Below are positions 30,519 through 40,458 of a stretch of DNA of 64,000 nt, in pieces. How positions within the stretch are numbered: the stretch's first letter is position 1; each line of letters opens with the position of its first letter. Below the pieces are notes generated by a model. The model was given only the letters and a program-made list of their open reading frames with translations, was not told where the DNA came from and made no database searches. Source of the DNA: Enterobacter sp. Bisph1 (GTDB lineage: Bacteria > Pseudomonadota > Gammaproteobacteria > Enterobacterales > Enterobacteriaceae); NCBI RefSeq assembly GCF_000814905.1, contig NZ_JXAG01000027.1:30834-94833 (forward strand), in the 5' to 3' direction. The position numbers were made by a program, and so were the translations under genes.

Positions 30519-30934
30519 TGAGCGGCACCCTGTTAGCCTTCGATTTCGGCACTAAAAGCATTGGCGTGGCGATTGGGCAACGCATCACCGGTACGGCTCG
30601 CCCACTCAACGCGTTAAAAGCGCAGGACGGAACGCCGGACTGGACCCTTATCGAAAAGCTGTTAAAAGAGTGGCAGCCAGAGTCGGTGATTGTGGGGTTA
30701 CCGTTGAATATGGACGGAACCGAGCAGCCGTTAACCGCCCGCGCCCGTAAATTCGCCAACAAAATTCATGGCCGTTTTGGCGTGCAGGTTACGCTGCATG
30801 ATGAGCGTTTAAGTACTGTAGAAGCCCGCGCCGGGCTGTTCGAACGCGGCGGTTTTCGCGCCCTCGATAAAGGCAGCGTCGATTCCGCTTCTGCGGTGAT
30901 TATCCTCGAGAGCTACTTCGAACAACATTTCTGA
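30518..30934 (+). CDS. ruvX: RuvX/YqgF family nuclease
   Basis: This RNase H-fold protein has 138 aa and acts in processing the 5' end of pre-16S rRNA; it was earlier called a Holliday junction resolvase homologue. Motifs are [17 protein letters not shown] at the N terminus, VGLPLNMDG and the [11 protein letters not shown] acid motif near 88-98. It is coupled to yqgE by a one-base overlap and followed by a terminator. Confidence 0.95.
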   Translation: MSGTLLAFDFGTKSIGVAIGQRITGTARPLNALKAQDGTPDWTLIEKLLKEWQPESVIVGLPLNMDGTEQPLTARARKFANKIHGRFGVQVTLHDERLSTVEARAGLFERGGFRALDKGSVDSASAVIILESYFEQHF

Positions 30935-30975
30935 TTTATCCCCTTTTCGCCTTGATCCTCAATCCCTGAATTAAT

Positions 30976-31002
30976 GAAAGCCGCGACCTGTTCGCGGCTT
31001 TC
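30976..31002. terminator. Terminator hairpin between ruvX and the IclR gene
   Basis: GAAAGCCGCGA-CCTGT-TCGCGGCTTTC is a perfect 11-bp stem with A and T flanks. It lies between convergent genes, 41 bp after ruvX. Confidence 0.8.
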
Positions 31003-31078
31003 TGCCGATCGCTCTCACAGTTTGAGACTCTGCTTTTTGCATTCCCATCAGTGTTTCTATAAAAGAAACATAATGACA

Positions 31079-31780
31079 TCAGACAAGGTCCGGCTTCTCC
31101 GTCAGGCGATCGGCTAATGCATGGAGCCCCTGCAGTCGGGTTTCCACTACCGTGTCGTCGACCTGCCACATACCGGCATAGGCGAGAGCGGCCGAATGCG
31201 CGCCAAGGGGTTTCGCCATCGAGACTTCACCGTCGTCATGATGCCAGACCACATAGCCACGCTCGCGCTGCTGCGCAACGTGGGGAGCGAGCTGCCGCCA
31301 CTGCTCTTCGCTAAAACGCGGCTGTAAGGCTTCATCACTTTCCGCTGCCAGCAGCGACATACCAATGACGGATTGCCAGGCCGGGAGCATATGAAAACCC
31401 GCCAGCGCCTGGGTGACCGGGTTACCGGGTTTCGAGTGATAGATGTAGATAACTTGATCCTCCCACAGTACGCCCATCGCCACCACGATATCTTTCGGGG
31501 CGTGACTTTCGAGCAGCGGCAGCGCCTGGGAGAAGAGTGCCGAACCGCGGATAGATTGCGCCGCCAGCGCGTGGATACCGGGACCGGGCAGATAGCGACG
31601 CTGCGCATCCTGCATCGTCAGACCGATGGAGGCCATGGTCATCAACAACCGATTTACTCGGGTGGTGTTAATGCCCATCAGGCGCGCCAGTTCGCGACAG
31701 CCAATGGCGCGATCGCTGGAAACCAGATACTGCAGACAGCGTATGCCGTCGATCAGACTTTGGTTGGGTTGTGAAGACAT
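31079..31780 (-). CDS. IclR-family transcriptional regulator
   Basis: This 233-aa protein has an N-terminal winged helix (RELARLMGINTTRVNRLLMTMASIG, about 28-52) and a C-terminal IclR effector domain with MLPAWQSVIGMSLLAAE. It is divergent from a large FAD oxidoreductase gene with only 67 bp between them, which suggests that it controls that gene. It is absent from the E. coli K-12 order (ruvX then yggR). The ligand is unknown. Confidence 0.8.
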   Translation of the reverse strand: MSSQPNQSLIDGIRCLQYLVSSDRAIGCRELARLMGINTTRVNRLLMTMASIGLTMQDAQRRYLPGPGIHALAAQSIRGSALFSQALPLLESHAPKDIVVAMGVLWEDQVIYIYHSKPGNPVTQALAGFHMLPAWQSVIGMSLLAAESDEALQPRFSEEQWRQLAPHVAQQRERGYVVWHHDDGEVSMAKPLGAHSAALAYAGMWQVDDTVVETRLQGLHALADRLTEKPDLV

Positions 31781-31847
31781 TGCCAGGTTCGCTTTTTAAG
31801 TTGCTGGAATTCACGATTTTACCGCCAGACAAGAAGGAAACAAGGTT

Positions 31848-34106
31848 ATGAAAATCTTTCCGCAAACCGATGCCAGAACATTCCCAACCCGGACGCTGCA
31901 TGCTGACCTGTTAGTCGCGGGCGGCGGGCTGGCTGGACTGTGCGCGGCGCTTGCGGCGGCGCGCGACGGTTTACGGGTGGTGCTGGTGCAGGACAGGCCG
32001 GTTCTCGGCGGAAATGCCTCCAGCGAAGTGCGTTTGTGGGCCAACGGCGCAACCTCACATATGGGCAACAATAACCGCTGGGCGCGCGAAGGCGGCATCA
32101 TGGGCGAAATCATGGAAGAGAACCTCTGGCGTAACAAAGAGGGAAACCCGGTGATGTTCGATCTGCTGTTACTCGATCTGGCTAAAAGCCAGCCGGGGCT
32201 AACGCTGCTGCTGAATACCGCCGTATTTTCGCTGGATAAAGAAGGCGACCGCATTACGGCGGTGAAAGCCTTCAACCCGATAAACGAAACCTTTTACACC
32301 CTCAGCGCGACACAGTTCTGCGACGCCACCGGCGATGGTGTTCTCGGTTTTCTGGCGGGGGCGGAATTCCGTGAAGGGGCGGAAGACGAAGAAGAGCTGA
32401 ACGAGAAGATGGCCCCCGGCGACAGTTTTGGCCATAAGCTCGGCCACTCCATTTACTTTTATACTCGCCACACCAGCGAACCCGTAAACTTTATTGCCCC
32501 CTCTTTTGCCCTGAAAGATATCACCGAGATCCCGCGTTATAAACGTCTGACATCGACGCTTAACGGCTGCGATTTGTGGTGGCTTGAGTGGGGAGGCCGC
32601 CTCGACACCGTACATGAGAGTGAAGAGATCAAATGGGAGCTGTGGAAAATCGTCTGGGGCGTCTGGGATCATATTAAAAACTCCGGTCAGTTCCCAGAGG
32701 CTGCCAGTATGACCATCGAGTGGGTCGGCGTGATACCCGGTAAGCGCGAAAGCCGCCGCTTTGTTGGCGATCATCTGCTGTGCCAGCAGGACATTATTGA
32801 GCAGCATGATCACTATGACGCGGTGGGCTACGGCGGTTGGTCGATAGATTTACATCCGGCGGACGGTGTTTACAGCACTCATGATGGCTGCCGGCAGTTT
32901 CACAGCAAAGGCACCTATACCATTCCGTTCCGCAGCCTCTACAGCCGCTCCCTCGATAACCTGCTGCTGACCGGACGGCTTATTTCTGCCTCGCACGTCG
33001 CTTTTGGCAGCGCGCGCGTAATGTGTACCTGCGGTTTGCTCGGCGAAGTGGTCGGCCACGCTGCCGCGCAGTGCAAGGCGCTGAATCTGCTGCCGCGTCA
33101 ACTGGCCGAGCGGGAACATATCGGCCATCTGCAGCAGCATTTGCAGGCCAACGGCTGTTATATCCCGCGCCAGTGGCTGCACGATCCGGCGCGCGGCGCT
33201 GAGGTGAGCGCCAGCAGTGAATATCAGTTAAAAGAGTTGAAACCAAACGGCCGCTGGCAGCCGCTTGCGGAACGCATGGCGCTGCTGCTACCAATACAGG
33301 CAGGCCTTTGCCTCCCGGAAATCACGCTGCGTCTGCGCGCGGCAACGCCGCACTCGCTCACGGTTTCCCTCCTTGGCAGCGCCCGCGCAGGCAATTTTAC
33401 GCCGGATTATCTCTATGATGAACGCGTGATTGCGGTACACGGTGAAGGGGATTACACCTTCGCGTTCGACTGGCAAAGCGATCGCGATCAGTACCTGTTT
33501 ATCGCCTTCGACGCGCAGGAAAATATCGACATTGCGCTGACGGATCGGCGCTTGCCGGGGATCATGACGGTGTTTAATAGCCTTAATGCCCGGGTGGCGA
33601 AACATACGCGTCAGGTGGCCGATGGCGATTACGGCGTCGACGAGTTCGATTTCTGGCTGCCGCGTCGCCACCCGCAGCAAATATTGCCCGCCCTGCGTTT
33701 CAGCGAACCGCTGAACGCCTGGCACGCGCAACATGTGCTGAATGGCCGCTTGCGTCCGGAGCAGCAAATCAATGCCTGGACGCCCGCAGAAGAAGACAGC
33801 GCGCCGGAAATCGTCTGGCGCTGGGCCGAACCGCAAACGCTGCAGCAGCTGACGCTGGTGCAGGATAACGACTTTGATAACGCCATGGAGACGGTACAAA
33901 TGGGCCACCACTTCGCCGTCACGCCACACTGCATTACGCACTATCGGCTGTGGGCCGACGAACAACTGCTGGCCGAAGTGGAAAACAATCACCATTCGGT
34001 GTGTCAGCACCGGCTGGATACGCCGGTAACGGCGCAGAGCGTCAGGCTGGAGATCGTGAAAACCGCCGGCGCGCTCCCTGCCGTCTACTCGCTTAACGTC
34101 AGCTAA
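31848..34106 (+). CDS. FAD-dependent oxidoreductase with C-terminal galactose-binding-like domain
   Basis: This 752-aa cytosolic protein has no signal peptide. The N-terminal dinucleotide fold reads DLLVAGGGLAGLCAALAAA (about 20-38), with GGNASSEVR near 54 and a second flavin region LTGRLISASHVAFGSARVM. It belongs to the FAD_oxidored (Pfam PF12831) type, often mislabelled xanthan lyase. From about residue 600 the sequence looks like a beta-sandwich, F5/8 type C or discoidin-like, with HYRLWADEQLLAEVENN and VRLEIVKTAG near the end. The ligand and reaction are unknown; a sugar-related substrate is my inference. Its 3' end overlaps convergent yggR by 4 bp. RBS AAGGAAACAAGG precedes the ATG. Confidence 0.8.
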   Translation: MKIFPQTDARTFPTRTLHADLLVAGGGLAGLCAALAAARDGLRVVLVQDRPVLGGNASSEVRLWANGATSHMGNNNRWAREGGIMGEIMEENLWRNKEGNPVMFDLLLLDLAKSQPGLTLLLNTAVFSLDKEGDRITAVKAFNPINETFYTLSATQFCDATGDGVLGFLAGAEFREGAEDEEELNEKMAPGDSFGHKLGHSIYFYTRHTSEPVNFIAPSFALKDITEIPRYKRLTSTLNGCDLWWLEWGGRLDTVHESEEIKWELWKIVWGVWDHIKNSGQFPEAASMTIEWVGVIPGKRESRRFVGDHLLCQQDIIEQHDHYDAVGYGGWSIDLHPADGVYSTHDGCRQFHSKGTYTIPFRSLYSRSLDNLLLTGRLISASHVAFGSARVMCTCGLLGEVVGHAAAQCKALNLLPRQLAEREHIGHLQQHLQANGCYIPRQWLHDPARGAEVSASSEYQLKELKPNGRWQPLAERMALLLPIQAGLCLPEITLRLRAATPHSLTVSLLGSARAGNFTPDYLYDERVIAVHGEGDYTFAFDWQSDRDQYLFIAFDAQENIDIALTDRRLPGIMTVFNSLNARVAKHTRQVADGDYGVDEFDFWLPRRHPQQILPALRFSEPLNAWHAQHVLNGRLRPEQQINAWTPAEEDSAPEIVWRWAEPQTLQQLTLVQDNDFDNAMETVQMGHHFAVTPHCITHYRLWADEQLLAEVENNHHSVCQHRLDTPVTAQSVRLEIVKTAGALPAVYSLNVS

Positions 34107-35083
34107 AGCCAGCCCTGCAGCACCCGCTGCTGGCGACTTTGGGCGAAGGTTTGCATCCCCGCCTGCTGCCCGGTTTGCATCACGCCGGGCAGCTGGTGCG
34201 TTTTGCCTTCGCGAATCAGGCTCGCCACCGCCGGCGTGTTGATAAGCAGTTCGAACAGCGCCACGCGCCCTCCTCGCTTGTCCGCCTTAAGTTTTTGCGC
34301 CAGCACCGCCTGCAGGCTCCCTGCCAATTGGCTGCGCACCGGATCTTTCTCCTGTGCTGGAAAGGTATCGACCAGCCGCTCCACCGCCTGCGCCGCCCCG
34401 CGCGTATGCAGCGTCGCCAGCACCAGATGACCGGTCTCTGCCGCTGTCAGCGCCATGCGGATGGTTTCGCTATCGCGCAGTTCGCCAAGCAGGATAACGT
34501 CTGGATCCTCACGCAGCGCCGCGCGTAATCCGTCGGCAAAAGAGGCGCAGTGCAGGCCGATTTCCCGCTGTTGTATCAGCGCGTGATGACTGACGTGCAC
34601 AAACTCAATCGGATCCTCCAGCGTCAGAATATGCGCGTCGCTATGCTGATTGAGATGATCAACCATTGCCGTCAGGGTAGTGGATTTACCGCTGCCCGTT
34701 GCGCCCGTCACCAGTATCAGACCGTTCTCGCGCCCCAATAACGCCCTTAGCGATTCAGGGGCATCCAGCTCGCTGAGCAGCGGGCAGCTTTGCGGCAGCA
34801 CGCGCAGCGCCAGCGACATGCCGCCGTGGCGCATAAATGCCCCCGCGCGCAGCCGACGTCCCGTTGCGGTTGTGAGGGCAAAATCGACCTGCCCCTGCTC
34901 CTGCCACAGGCGCTGCTGGGTCGGGCTGAGATGTTTATCAAGAAGCGCGGCGATATCCGGTGTGGTAAACGGGGCCGGTTGCAGGCGTCCTTGTTGCCGC
35001 CAGCGCGGCGGAATGCCACGACACAGGTGTAGATCCGAGACATTATGCTTTAAACTAAGCGCCACTATTTCTTCTAAATCCAT
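34103..35083 (-). CDS. yggR: PilT-like ATPase YggR
   Basis: This 326-aa member of the GspE/PilT secretion ATPases resembles the twitching-motility retraction motor. It shows Walker A GATGSGKSTT near 127, the Asp box LEDPIEF, Walker B VILLGELRDSE and the His box LATLHTRGAAQAVERL. No pilus genes are nearby, so its partner in enterobacteria is unclear. It is divergent from yggS with 17 bp between the start codons, so the two promoters must overlap the neighbouring gene. Confidence 0.93.
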   Translation of the reverse strand: MDLEEIVALSLKHNVSDLHLCRGIPPRWRQQGRLQPAPFTTPDIAALLDKHLSPTQQRLWQEQGQVDFALTTATGRRLRAGAFMRHGGMSLALRVLPQSCPLLSELDAPESLRALLGRENGLILVTGATGSGKSTTLTAMVDHLNQHSDAHILTLEDPIEFVHVSHHALIQQREIGLHCASFADGLRAALREDPDVILLGELRDSETIRMALTAAETGHLVLATLHTRGAAQAVERLVDTFPAQEKDPVRSQLAGSLQAVLAQKLKADKRGGRVALFELLINTPAVASLIREGKTHQLPGVMQTGQQAGMQTFAQSRQQRVLQGWL

Positions 35084-35100
35084 TAAGCCTCCCTGGAATC

Positions 35101-35805
35101 ATGAACGATATTGCGCATAACCTGGCACAGGTCCGGGACAAAATCTCAGCCGCCGCCGCCCGCTGCGGCCGGGCTTCAGAAGAAATCACCTTGCTTGCAG
35201 TCAGCAAAACCAAACCTGCGAGCGCCATCGCAGAAGCGATTGATGCCGGGCAACGGGCGTTTGGTGAAAACTATGTTCAGGAAGGGGTGGATAAAATTCA
35301 TCACTTTCAGCAACAGGGCATTTGTACTCTGCAGTGGCACTTTATCGGCCCGCTACAGTCCAACAAAAGCCGTTTAGTGGCGGAAAATTTTGACTGGTGC
35401 CATACGGTGGACAGGCTGCGTATCGCCAGCCGTTTGAGCGAGCAGCGCCCGGCACATTTACCGCCGCTGAATGTGCTAATCCAAATTAATATTAGCGATG
35501 AGCAGAGCAAATCCGGTATTGCGCTTGTTGATCTTGACGCGCTGGCGGCACAGGTCGCCGAGCTTCCGGGTCTTTGCCTGCGGGGCTTAATGGCAATACC
35601 CGCACCGCAAGCAGATTACGAAGGTCAGTTTGCCGTGGCACGGCAAATGGCTGTAGCATTTGAGGCGCTGAAAACACGCTATCCGACGGTGGATACCCTG
35701 TCCCTTGGGATGTCCGACGATATGTCCGCCGCGATTGCGGCGGGGAGTACGATGGTGCGCATCGGTACGGCCATTTTTGGTGCGCGCGATTACACAAAAA
35801 ATTAA
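35101..35805 (+). CDS. yggS: PLP homeostasis protein YggS
   Basis: This cytosolic alanine-racemase-fold protein binds pyridoxal phosphate through the lysine of LLAVSKTKPASAI (about residue 36) and balances vitamin B6 pools. The 234 aa also show FGENYVQEGVDKI, WHFIGPLQSNK and LSLGMSDDMSAAIAAGSTMVR. It is the first gene of the yggS-yggT-yggU-rdgB-hemW operon. Confidence 0.96.
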   Translation: MNDIAHNLAQVRDKISAAAARCGRASEEITLLAVSKTKPASAIAEAIDAGQRAFGENYVQEGVDKIHHFQQQGICTLQWHFIGPLQSNKSRLVAENFDWCHTVDRLRIASRLSEQRPAHLPPLNVLIQINISDEQSKSGIALVDLDALAAQVAELPGLCLRGLMAIPAPQADYEGQFAVARQMAVAFEALKTRYPTVDTLSLGMSDDMSAAIAAGSTMVRIGTAIFGARDYTKN

Positions 35806-35823
35806 GGAATACTGAGGAACGCC

Positions 35824-36390
35824 ATGAAGACGTTGACTTTCCTGCTCTCGACCGTGATTGAACTCTACACGATGGTTCTGCTGTTACGCGTCTGGATGCA
35901 GTGGGCTCGCTGCGATTTTTATAACCCCTTCTCGCAGTTCGTGGTGAAAGCCACGCAGCCGATTGTCGGGCCGCTACGCCGCGTATTGCCTCCGCTGGGG
36001 CCGCTGGATAGCGCCTCGCTGCTGATAGCCTTTGTGCTGTCGTTAATCAAAGCGATAGTGCTGTTTATGGTCATCACCTTCCAGCCGATTATCTGGATCT
36101 CGGCGGTGCTGATTTTGGTGAAAACCATCGGTCTGATGATTTTCTGGGTACTGTTGGTGATGGCTATTATGAGCTGGGTAAGCCAGGGGCGTAGCCCCGT
36201 AGAATACGTACTTATTCAGTTAACCGAGCCGCTGCTGCGCCCGATTCGCAGTCTGCTGCCGGCGATGGGCGGGATCGATTTTTCGCCGATGATTCTGGTA
36301 CTGCTGCTGTATGTGCTGAATATGGGTATTGCTGAACTGCTGCAATCCACGGGCAATGTGCTGCTGCCGGGGCTGTGGATGGCACTATGA
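35824..36390 (+). CDS. yggT: YggT family inner membrane protein
   Basis: This 188-aa protein has two YGGT repeats, each with paired hydrophobic helices and a shared (F/L)xxPxxxPxRxxLPxxG-type motif: [20 protein letters not shown] and [18 protein letters not shown]. It is a predicted inner-membrane protein, and relatives are linked to osmotic stress and cell-envelope shape. It overlaps yggU by 4 bp. Confidence 0.93.
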   Translation: MKTLTFLLSTVIELYTMVLLLRVWMQWARCDFYNPFSQFVVKATQPIVGPLRRVLPPLGPLDSASLLIAFVLSLIKAIVLFMVITFQPIIWISAVLILVKTIGLMIFWVLLVMAIMSWVSQGRSPVEYVLIQLTEPLLRPIRSLLPAMGGIDFSPMILVLLLYVLNMGIAELLQSTGNVLLPGLWMAL

Positions 36391-36677
36391 GTGCCGTTGT
36401 ACGTCATCAAGACGGGCTGGTAATACGGCTCTATATTCAGCCGAAAGCCAGCCGTGATGCGATTATCGGGCTGCATGGCGATGAGTTGAAGGTCGCCATC
36501 ACCGCCCCGCCAGTCGATGGCCAGGCCAATGCCCACCTGATTAAGTTTCTCGCTAAGCAGTTCCGGGTGGCGAAAAATCAGGTGGTGATTGAAAAAGGCG
36601 AACTGGGCCGCCACAAACAGATTACTATTTCACATCCGCAACTGATCCCGACGGAAGTCGCGGCGCTGATAAATTAG
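36387..36677 (+). CDS. yggU: UPF0235 family protein YggU
   Basis: This 96-aa cytosolic protein starts at the ATG overlapping the yggT stop (ATGA). The family core is [27 protein letters not shown] in its first half, then [17 protein letters not shown]. The function is not known. It is coupled to yggT, and rdgB follows 8 bp downstream. Confidence 0.92.
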   Translation: MSAVVRHQDGLVIRLYIQPKASRDAIIGLHGDELKVAITAPPVDGQANAHLIKFLAKQFRVAKNQVVIEKGELGRHKQITISHPQLIPTEVAALIN

Positions 36678-36685
36678 GATCCCCT

Positions 36686-37279
36686 ATGCAAAAAGTTGTT
36701 CTCGCCACCGGTAACGCCGGAAAAGTTCGCGAGCTGGCCTCGCTACTGAATGATTTTGGCCTCGATGTCGTCGCGCAAACCGAACTGGGCGTCGAGTCCG
36801 CTGAAGAGACCGGGCTGACGTTTATTGAAAACGCGATCCTCAAGGCGCGCCATGCCGCACAGATAACCGGCCTACCGGCTATCGCCGATGATTCTGGCCT
36901 CGCCGTTGATGCCCTTGGCGGCGCACCGGGGATTTACTCCGCCCGTTATGCCGGTCTCGATGCCAGCGACCAGCAAAACCTTGAAAAGCTGCTCGAGGCG
37001 CTAAAAGAGGTGCCCGACGCTGAGCGCAAAGCGCGGTTCCACTGTGTGCTGGTCTATATGCGTCATGCGGACGATCCTACACCGCTGGTCTGTCACGGCA
37101 GCTGGCCCGGCGTGATTGCGCGCCAGGCGGCAGGTAGCGGCGGCTTTGGCTACGATCCCATTTTCTTTGTCCCTGCCGAAGGTAAAACCGCTGCGGAACT
37201 GACCCGCGAAGAAAAAAGCGCGATTTCCCATCGTGGGCAGGCGCTAAAACTGTTACTGGAAGCACTACGTAATGGCTGA
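36686..37279 (+). CDS. rdgB: dITP/XTP pyrophosphatase
   Basis: RdgB removes non-canonical purine nucleoside triphosphates from the pool. The 197 aa contain the substrate motif [12 protein letters not shown] at the N terminus, [21 protein letters not shown] and [10 protein letters not shown], then SHRGQALK. It overlaps hemW by 8 bp. Confidence 0.96.
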   Translation: MQKVVLATGNAGKVRELASLLNDFGLDVVAQTELGVESAEETGLTFIENAILKARHAAQITGLPAIADDSGLAVDALGGAPGIYSARYAGLDASDQQNLEKLLEALKEVPDAERKARFHCVLVYMRHADDPTPLVCHGSWPGVIARQAAGSGGFGYDPIFFVPAEGKTAAELTREEKSAISHRGQALKLLLEALRNG

Positions 37280-38408
37280 TTTGCCGCCCCTGAGTCTTTA
37301 TATCCATATCCCGTGGTGCGTGCAGAAATGCCCGTACTGTGATTTCAATTCCCACGCGCTGAAAGGTGAAGTGCCGCATGATGACTATGTGCAGCATTTA
37401 CTTGCCGATTTGGATGCCGATGTCGCCTGGGCACAGGGACGTGAGATAAAGACTATTTTTATCGGTGGCGGTACGCCAAGCCTGCTGTCGGGCCAGGCGA
37501 TGCAGACCCTACTGGATGGGGTTCGCGCACGTTTACCCCTCGCCAGTGATGCGGAAATCACCATGGAAGCCAACCCCGGCACCGTGGAAGCCGACCGTTT
37601 TGTCGACTATCAGCGTGCTGGCGTAAACCGTATCTCCATTGGCGTACAAAGTTTTAGCGCGGCAAAATTGCAGCGCCTCGGGCGCATTCATGGCCCGGAA
37701 GAAGCCAAACGTGCAGCGCATCTGGCAGGCGGCCTTGGCCTGCGCAGCTTTAACCTCGATTTAATGCACGGGTTACCGGACCAATCCCTGGAGGAGGCGC
37801 TCGACGATCTGCGTCAGGCGATTGCCCTCAACCCGCCGCATTTGTCCTGGTATCAGTTGACTATCGAACCCAACACCTTGTTCGCCTCGCGCCCACCGGT
37901 GCTGCCGGATGACGATGCGCTGTGGGATATCTTTGAACAGGGCCATCAAATCCTCACCGCCGCCGGGTATCAACAATATGAAACCTCGGCTTACGCGAAA
38001 CCGGGCTACCAGTGCCAGCATAATCTTAACTACTGGCGTTTTGGCGACTACCTGGGCATCGGTTGCGGCGCCCATGGAAAAGTGACGTTTGCCGATGGGC
38101 GTATTCTGCGTACGGCGAAAACCCGCCATCCACGCGGCTATATGCAGGGTAACTACCGGGATAAACAGCAGGAAGTGGAAATCGCCGATAAGCCGTTTGA
38201 ATTCTTTATGAACCGTTTCCGACTACTTGAACCGGCCCCGCGCGCAGATTTTGCACGCTATACCGGGCTGGATGAGCGCGCAATTCGCCCGCAGATTGAA
38301 GAAGCCATCGCGCTAAATTATTTGACGGAGACCGAAGAGAGCTGGCAGATAACGGAGCACGGCAAGCTGTTTCTTAATTCCCTGCTGGAACTCTTTCTTG
38401 CGGAATAA
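37272..38408 (+). CDS. hemW: Heme chaperone HemW
   Basis: HemW is a radical-SAM-family heme-binding chaperone related to HemN but without coproporphyrinogen oxidase activity. The 378 aa have CVQKCPYC near residue 16 (CxxxCxxC), [16 protein letters not shown] and a C-terminal HemN domain. Its start lies within rdgB (8-bp overlap). In E. coli yggM and ansB follow, but here the next gene is yggN. Confidence 0.95.
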   Translation: MADLPPLSLYIHIPWCVQKCPYCDFNSHALKGEVPHDDYVQHLLADLDADVAWAQGREIKTIFIGGGTPSLLSGQAMQTLLDGVRARLPLASDAEITMEANPGTVEADRFVDYQRAGVNRISIGVQSFSAAKLQRLGRIHGPEEAKRAAHLAGGLGLRSFNLDLMHGLPDQSLEEALDDLRQAIALNPPHLSWYQLTIEPNTLFASRPPVLPDDDALWDIFEQGHQILTAAGYQQYETSAYAKPGYQCQHNLNYWRFGDYLGIGCGAHGKVTFADGRILRTAKTRHPRGYMQGNYRDKQQEVEIADKPFEFFMNRFRLLEPAPRADFARYTGLDERAIRPQIEEAIALNYLTETEESWQITEHGKLFLNSLLELFLAE

Positions 38409-38417
38409 TCAATGTGC

Positions 38418-38444
38418 TGGCTGTTCAATTAATCAGAACAGCCA
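38418..38444. terminator. Terminator hairpin after hemW
   Basis: TGGCTGTTC and GAACAGCCA form a 9-bp stem around AATTAATCA, 10 bp after the hemW stop and between convergent genes. There is no long T-run. Confidence 0.5.
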
Positions 38445-38496
38445 ACCAGAGCACACTATCTTTTGGTCAAAACGATTAGCAACAAGGTCGGGTGAT

Positions 38497-39216
38497 TTAC
38501 TTGAGGTTAGCCGTCAGTGCTTTACGGCTCTCTTCAAGCGACACAACGCGCTGGCAAACTTGTTTACCAAACTGCTGAAAATCCGCTTCCTGGTTTTTCC
38601 ACTCGTTCTGGATAGCCGTTTGTAAACCGCCAAGACTGCCCAGCACGTTCTGTAATGGATTTCCGCCGCTTTTCAGCACCGCTTTGGCACCCATTTCATT
38701 AATGCTGTCCTGCAGAATGCCGCCCATCGCCTGATTGACCAGTTGCTGGCCGTCAGCGCGCACCTGCTCAATAGCTTTATAGTGGAAGGTCAGGCCATCG
38801 CTACGGTGCTCAATAATACGGTTCATCTGCTCTTTTAGCTGCGCATCAAGCTTGGTCAGGCGGCTACGCATGCTGCTGTTTTCACCCACCTCTTTGACGA
38901 TGATTTTATCCAGCGCGATGCGGTTTTTCTCCACGCGGCTGCGTGCGCCATCGTCAATCCACGGCAGCGCGCTGCGCAGCTCGGTCTGATAATCTTTCGC
39001 CTGTTCACGTTGCGCGGCGCTCAGGGGAGGCTGTTTGCCGTTGTACATCACGTTGCCCTGCGGGGTGATAACCAGGTTGCCATTTTCGCCTGTCACCTGC
39101 ACGGTTTGCGGGCTGATAATCACATCGTCGCGCGGCGTGACGCTACATTGATAGTCCGCCTGGGCCGCGAATGCGGTCAGCGTCAGAGCCGCCGCCAGTA
39201 GCGTTTTGCGCATCAT
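38497..39216 (-). CDS. yggN: Periplasmic DUF2884 protein YggN
   Basis: This 239-aa exported protein has signal peptide MMRKTLLAAALTLTAFAAQA, and the mature protein begins DYQCSVTPRDDV. The function is unknown. It starts at either of two adjacent ATGs (39216 or 39213); a longer in-frame start adds 11 unlikely residues. The tail KALTANLK matches E. coli well. It lies downstream of trmB-yggL, with a terminator between. Confidence 0.9.
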   Translation of the reverse strand: MMRKTLLAAALTLTAFAAQADYQCSVTPRDDVIISPQTVQVTGENGNLVITPQGNVMYNGKQPPLSAAQREQAKDYQTELRSALPWIDDGARSRVEKNRIALDKIIVKEVGENSSMRSRLTKLDAQLKEQMNRIIEHRSDGLTFHYKAIEQVRADGQQLVNQAMGGILQDSINEMGAKAVLKSGGNPLQNVLGSLGGLQTAIQNEWKNQEADFQQFGKQVCQRVVSLEESRKALTANLK

Positions 39217-39239
39217 AAAAACTCCTGTAGAGACAAAAC

Positions 39240-39259
39240 GGGCCAGCAAATGCTGGCCC
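39240..39259 (-). terminator. Terminator of trmB-yggL
   Basis: GGGCCAGC-ATTT-GCTGGCCC on the minus strand is followed by GTTTTG, 11 bp after the yggL stop. It falls between the yggL stop and the yggN start. Confidence 0.7.
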
Positions 39260-39270
39260 CTTATGCTTTG

Positions 39271-39597
39271 TTAGTCCCACCAAACGTCGAAAAGTTCGCT
39301 AACGCGAACATCGGTCAGCTGGTGCTCTTCCAGCCATTTGCGCACAATGGCCTGATGTTCTTCGGTACATTTACCGATCTCTTGCAGGCAGATCAGGCCA
39401 TCCCATAGCAGATAACCGCTGCCGTCAAATGCCAGCTTGTTTGGCTCAATCACTTGCTGAATAAAGTCATCAACGGTTTGATCAATCTGCTCTTCGCTGG
39501 TGCCTTCCGCGAAGCGCCACGCGACGGAAAAACCCACTTCCTGAAATTCGTCGATATGCATTTTCTTACGCAAGCGACGGCTGCGGTTCGTTGCCAT
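39271..39597 (-). CDS. yggL: YggL/DUF469 family protein
   Basis: This 108-aa protein begins [18 protein letters not shown] with a basic N terminus. It ends in the acidic tail SELFDVWWD, as in E. coli YggL, which associates with ribosomes in proteobacteria. The start ATG overlaps the trmB stop by one base (TAATG), so the two are coupled. Confidence 0.92.
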   Translation of the reverse strand: MATNRSRRLRKKMHIDEFQEVGFSVAWRFAEGTSEEQIDQTVDDFIQQVIEPNKLAFDGSGYLLWDGLICLQEIGKCTEEHQAIVRKWLEEHQLTDVRVSELFDVWWD

Positions 39598-40316
39598 TAT
39601 TTGATCCTCTCGAACATTAAGTCCCATACGCCGTGGCCAAGCCGATGGCCACGCTGTTCAAATTTGGTTACCGGACGCGACTCAGGACGTGGGACAAAAT
39701 CATTCGTCGCGGACAGGTTTTTATAACCGTCGATAGAAGACATCACTTCCAGCATGTGCTGCGCATAGGCTTCCCAGTCGGTTGCCATATGGAAAACGCC
39801 GCCCAGCTTGAGCTTACTTTTCACCAGCTCCGCAAAAGGTACCTGAACGATGCGACGTTTATTATGACGTGCTTTGTGCCACGGGTCAGGGAAAAAGAGT
39901 TGAACCATGTTGAGCGCGTTGTCAGGGATCATTTTATGCAGCACTTCTACCGCGTCATGACACATCACCCGCAGGTTTTCTACTCCCTCTTCGTGGGCCG
40001 ATGAGAGACACGCGCCAACGCCTGGAGAGTGCACTTCGATACCGAGGAAATCCTGCTCCGGTCGCGTTTTCGCCATTTCAACGAGGGACGCGCCCATACC
40101 AAAACCAATCTCCAGCGTCACGGGTGAAGTACGGCCAAACAGCGCGGTGAAATCCAGCGGCTGCTCGGTGAATTCAACGCCCATCACCGGCCAGTAATTA
40201 TCCAGCGCGTGCTGCTGCCCTTTGGTCAGGCGCCCCTGGCGGCGGACAAAGCTACGAATGCGGCGCAGCGGGCGACCGTTTTCATCAAATTCCGGTGAAA
40301 TGACGTCGTTATTCAT
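39597..40316 (-). CDS. trmB: tRNA (guanine-46-N7)-methyltransferase
   Basis: TrmB methylates N7 of G46 in the variable loop of tRNA. The 239 aa show the SAM-binding [15 protein letters not shown] (about 71-85), [14 protein letters not shown] and the catalytic-loop sequence [16 protein letters not shown]. It is divergent from mutY, and its ATG lies 142 bp from the mutY start. Confidence 0.96.
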   Translation of the reverse strand: MNNDVISPEFDENGRPLRRIRSFVRRQGRLTKGQQHALDNYWPVMGVEFTEQPLDFTALFGRTSPVTLEIGFGMGASLVEMAKTRPEQDFLGIEVHSPGVGACLSSAHEEGVENLRVMCHDAVEVLHKMIPDNALNMVQLFFPDPWHKARHNKRRIVQVPFAELVKSKLKLGGVFHMATDWEAYAQHMLEVMSSIDGYKNLSATNDFVPRPESRPVTKFEQRGHRLGHGVWDLMFERIK

Positions 40317-40458
40317 AAAGTTTTCTGCTTGTGAGAGTGTTCAGGAAACGGGCATTATCCAAAGTTCATCGCCCGATGCAAGCACCGGAAAGTTCCGGTT
40401 TACAGGCTACTGCCTCTGTGCTGCAATCGTCGCCCCTGATTACGTGATTCTGGTGACC

